DNA from: Bursaphelenchus xylophilus
Lineage: Eukaryota; Nematoda; Chromadorea; Rhabditida; Aphelenchoididae
Length of the DNA stretch: 64,000 nt
Direction: 5' to 3'
Assembly: GCA_904066235.2 (NCBI GenBank)
Contig: CAJFCV020000006.1
Location: forward strand, 11,842,001-11,906,000
Shown: piece after piece, positions 63,168 through 64,000 of the stretch
Position numbering within the stretch: the first letter of the stretch is position 1
Layout of the letters: each line of letters starts with the position of its first letter
Notes under the pieces: model-generated
Seen by the model: only the letters and a program-made list of their open reading frames with translations
What the model was told of the DNA's origin: nothing
Database searches by the model: none
Program-made: the position numbers and the translations under genes

Positions 63168-64000
63168 CTGCCAGTTTTCTTTTATCTAGGTAGAATAGGT
63201 TTTTTAGTAATTTAATATATTACTTTTTATATATATGAAATATATGTTCTATCTATTGTATGTAAACGATGATAATTTTGTATTTGTATATCAAGTATAG
63301 TAAATTCATTAATATGAGATCGCCAAAGTATTATCATCAACATCTAAAATAGTACTATTAAATAGTAATATTTTTAACTTTTGCTAAAAATACTCCGTTT
63401 AGTTTAAACCTTACAGTTTTTAGAATCCAAAAAAAAAAATTCTTTTATCGGCGGAGACTTCCGTAACTAAACTAAATAAAACTTTGTAACATAAACTTTA
63501 TGAAATGATTGAAGTATTCTCCCCGACATCAAACTTATGCAACTTAGGATAATATAATAGTCTCTTCATCTTCACAAACTGTTTAGTTATAGGCATTCAA
63601 TGGAATACATGTAGATAAAAAAGCCTAACATTTAGCAAAACGAGATAACAATCGTAGAATAAACCCATGATCAAGCAGTGAATATGATTTCAAGCCCACT
63701 TTAGCTATCCACTTCACTTTCAAATTCTTTTATAAGCAAATTTGTCGTTTTCCATACGCACCGCCGTCGGCGATAAAAATTAGTATAGGGTTATGAAAAA
63801 AATGCTGAATAAATTGGCTGGGTCAGCCCGAAATGTGCATGGAATAAGCATGAAACACACCTAGGCACAAACGGAGACATTCCAACTATTCGTTATTCGG
63901 CTATTATTTTCATGGAATATTTATGAAAATAAATCAAAATAAGCACAAAATAGGCACAACGATTGATGACATCGCAGTCCTTCTTAGTAAATAAGGAGTT
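63168..64000. other. 3' flank, nothing recognised except a family G scrap
   Basis: AT-rich unique sequence. Near 63410-63460, TACAGTTTTTAGAATCCAAA and TCGGCGGAGACTTCC recall the family G arms. No gene, RNA or complete element seen. Confidence 0.4.

Overview
This is nuclear DNA of a nematode. The genes have many exons with short consensus-type introns and TTTTCAG acceptors. Several start codons lie 8-45 bases after a strong splice-acceptor site with no matching donor, which is the usual sign of spliced-leader trans-splicing. The encoded proteins are worm- and animal-type: PLC-beta, DGK-theta, peroxisomal MaoC hydratases and a nematode dTDP-rhamnose epimerase. Exons are fairly GC-rich; introns and spacers are AT-rich and packed with short inverted-repeat elements. 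The sequence alone does not identify the species. No bacterial operon, phage, CRISPR array or rRNA is present.

Layout. 0-2.8 kb: a gene fragment, repeats and a foldback element. 2.8-4.5 kb (+): a secreted Cys-rich protein of unknown function. 4.6-6.6 kb: degenerate tandem repeats. 7.0-16.5 kb (+): an 18-exon PLC-beta-type phospholipase C, whose intron 2 holds an inverted broken copy of exon 3 of the preceding gene. 16.6-16.8 kb (-): a small secreted, possibly neuropeptide-type protein, convergent with the PLC. 19.6-25.6 kb (+): an RmlC-type epimerase, whose 4.5-kb second intron holds a 1.87-kb near-perfect palindrome with tRNA-like pol III boxes in each arm and a GC-rich LTR-like block. 25.6-33.4 kb: an intergenic region with tandem repeats, foldbacks and GC-rich patches. 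33.4-38.2 kb (+): dgk-1 (diacylglycerol kinase theta), 12 exons. 38.4-39.2 kb: a large element rich in the 9-mer GCACNGTGC. 39.6-47.1 kb (-): two tandem MaoC hydratase genes, the upstream one ending in SKL and the downstream one with a degraded active-site motif; a tRNA-Ser(AGA) sits in an intron of the first. 50.9-52.7 kb (+): a short aldo-keto reductase-like gene lacking two of the four catalytic residues. 54.3-59.1 kb (+): an uninterrupted Helitron Rep/helicase of 1585 codons. 59.8-60.6 kb: a broken unknown gene. 62.3-63.2 kb (+): a single-OB-fold RPA70-like protein.

How the genes relate. PLC-beta makes diacylglycerol and DGK-theta removes it, so two opposing enzymes of Gq/DAG signalling lie in one 31-kb stretch. 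MaoC hydratases act in peroxisomal beta-oxidation, which in nematodes also shortens ascaroside side chains. RmlC makes the deoxysugar precursor dTDP-rhamnose. A Helitron followed by an RPA-like gene on the same strand is notable because some plant Helitrons carry RPA-like genes.

The dominant theme is transposon-derived palindromes. At least seven families of non-autonomous inverted-repeat elements occur (A, CAGTCTGTCGGGAAAATAAT ends; B, TA-CAGTG Tc1-like ends; C, GCACNGTGC-rich; D, foldback with GGGGTTTTCGA; E, ACAGCGAAACCTCTGTAC; F, a longer dispersed repeat; G, TA-CAGGGTG ends with CTCCGCCG words). They are repeatedly nested in one another. Exon boundaries below were joined by hand from splice signals and reading phase; every multi-exon model except the broken one at 59.8 kb keeps phase throughout.
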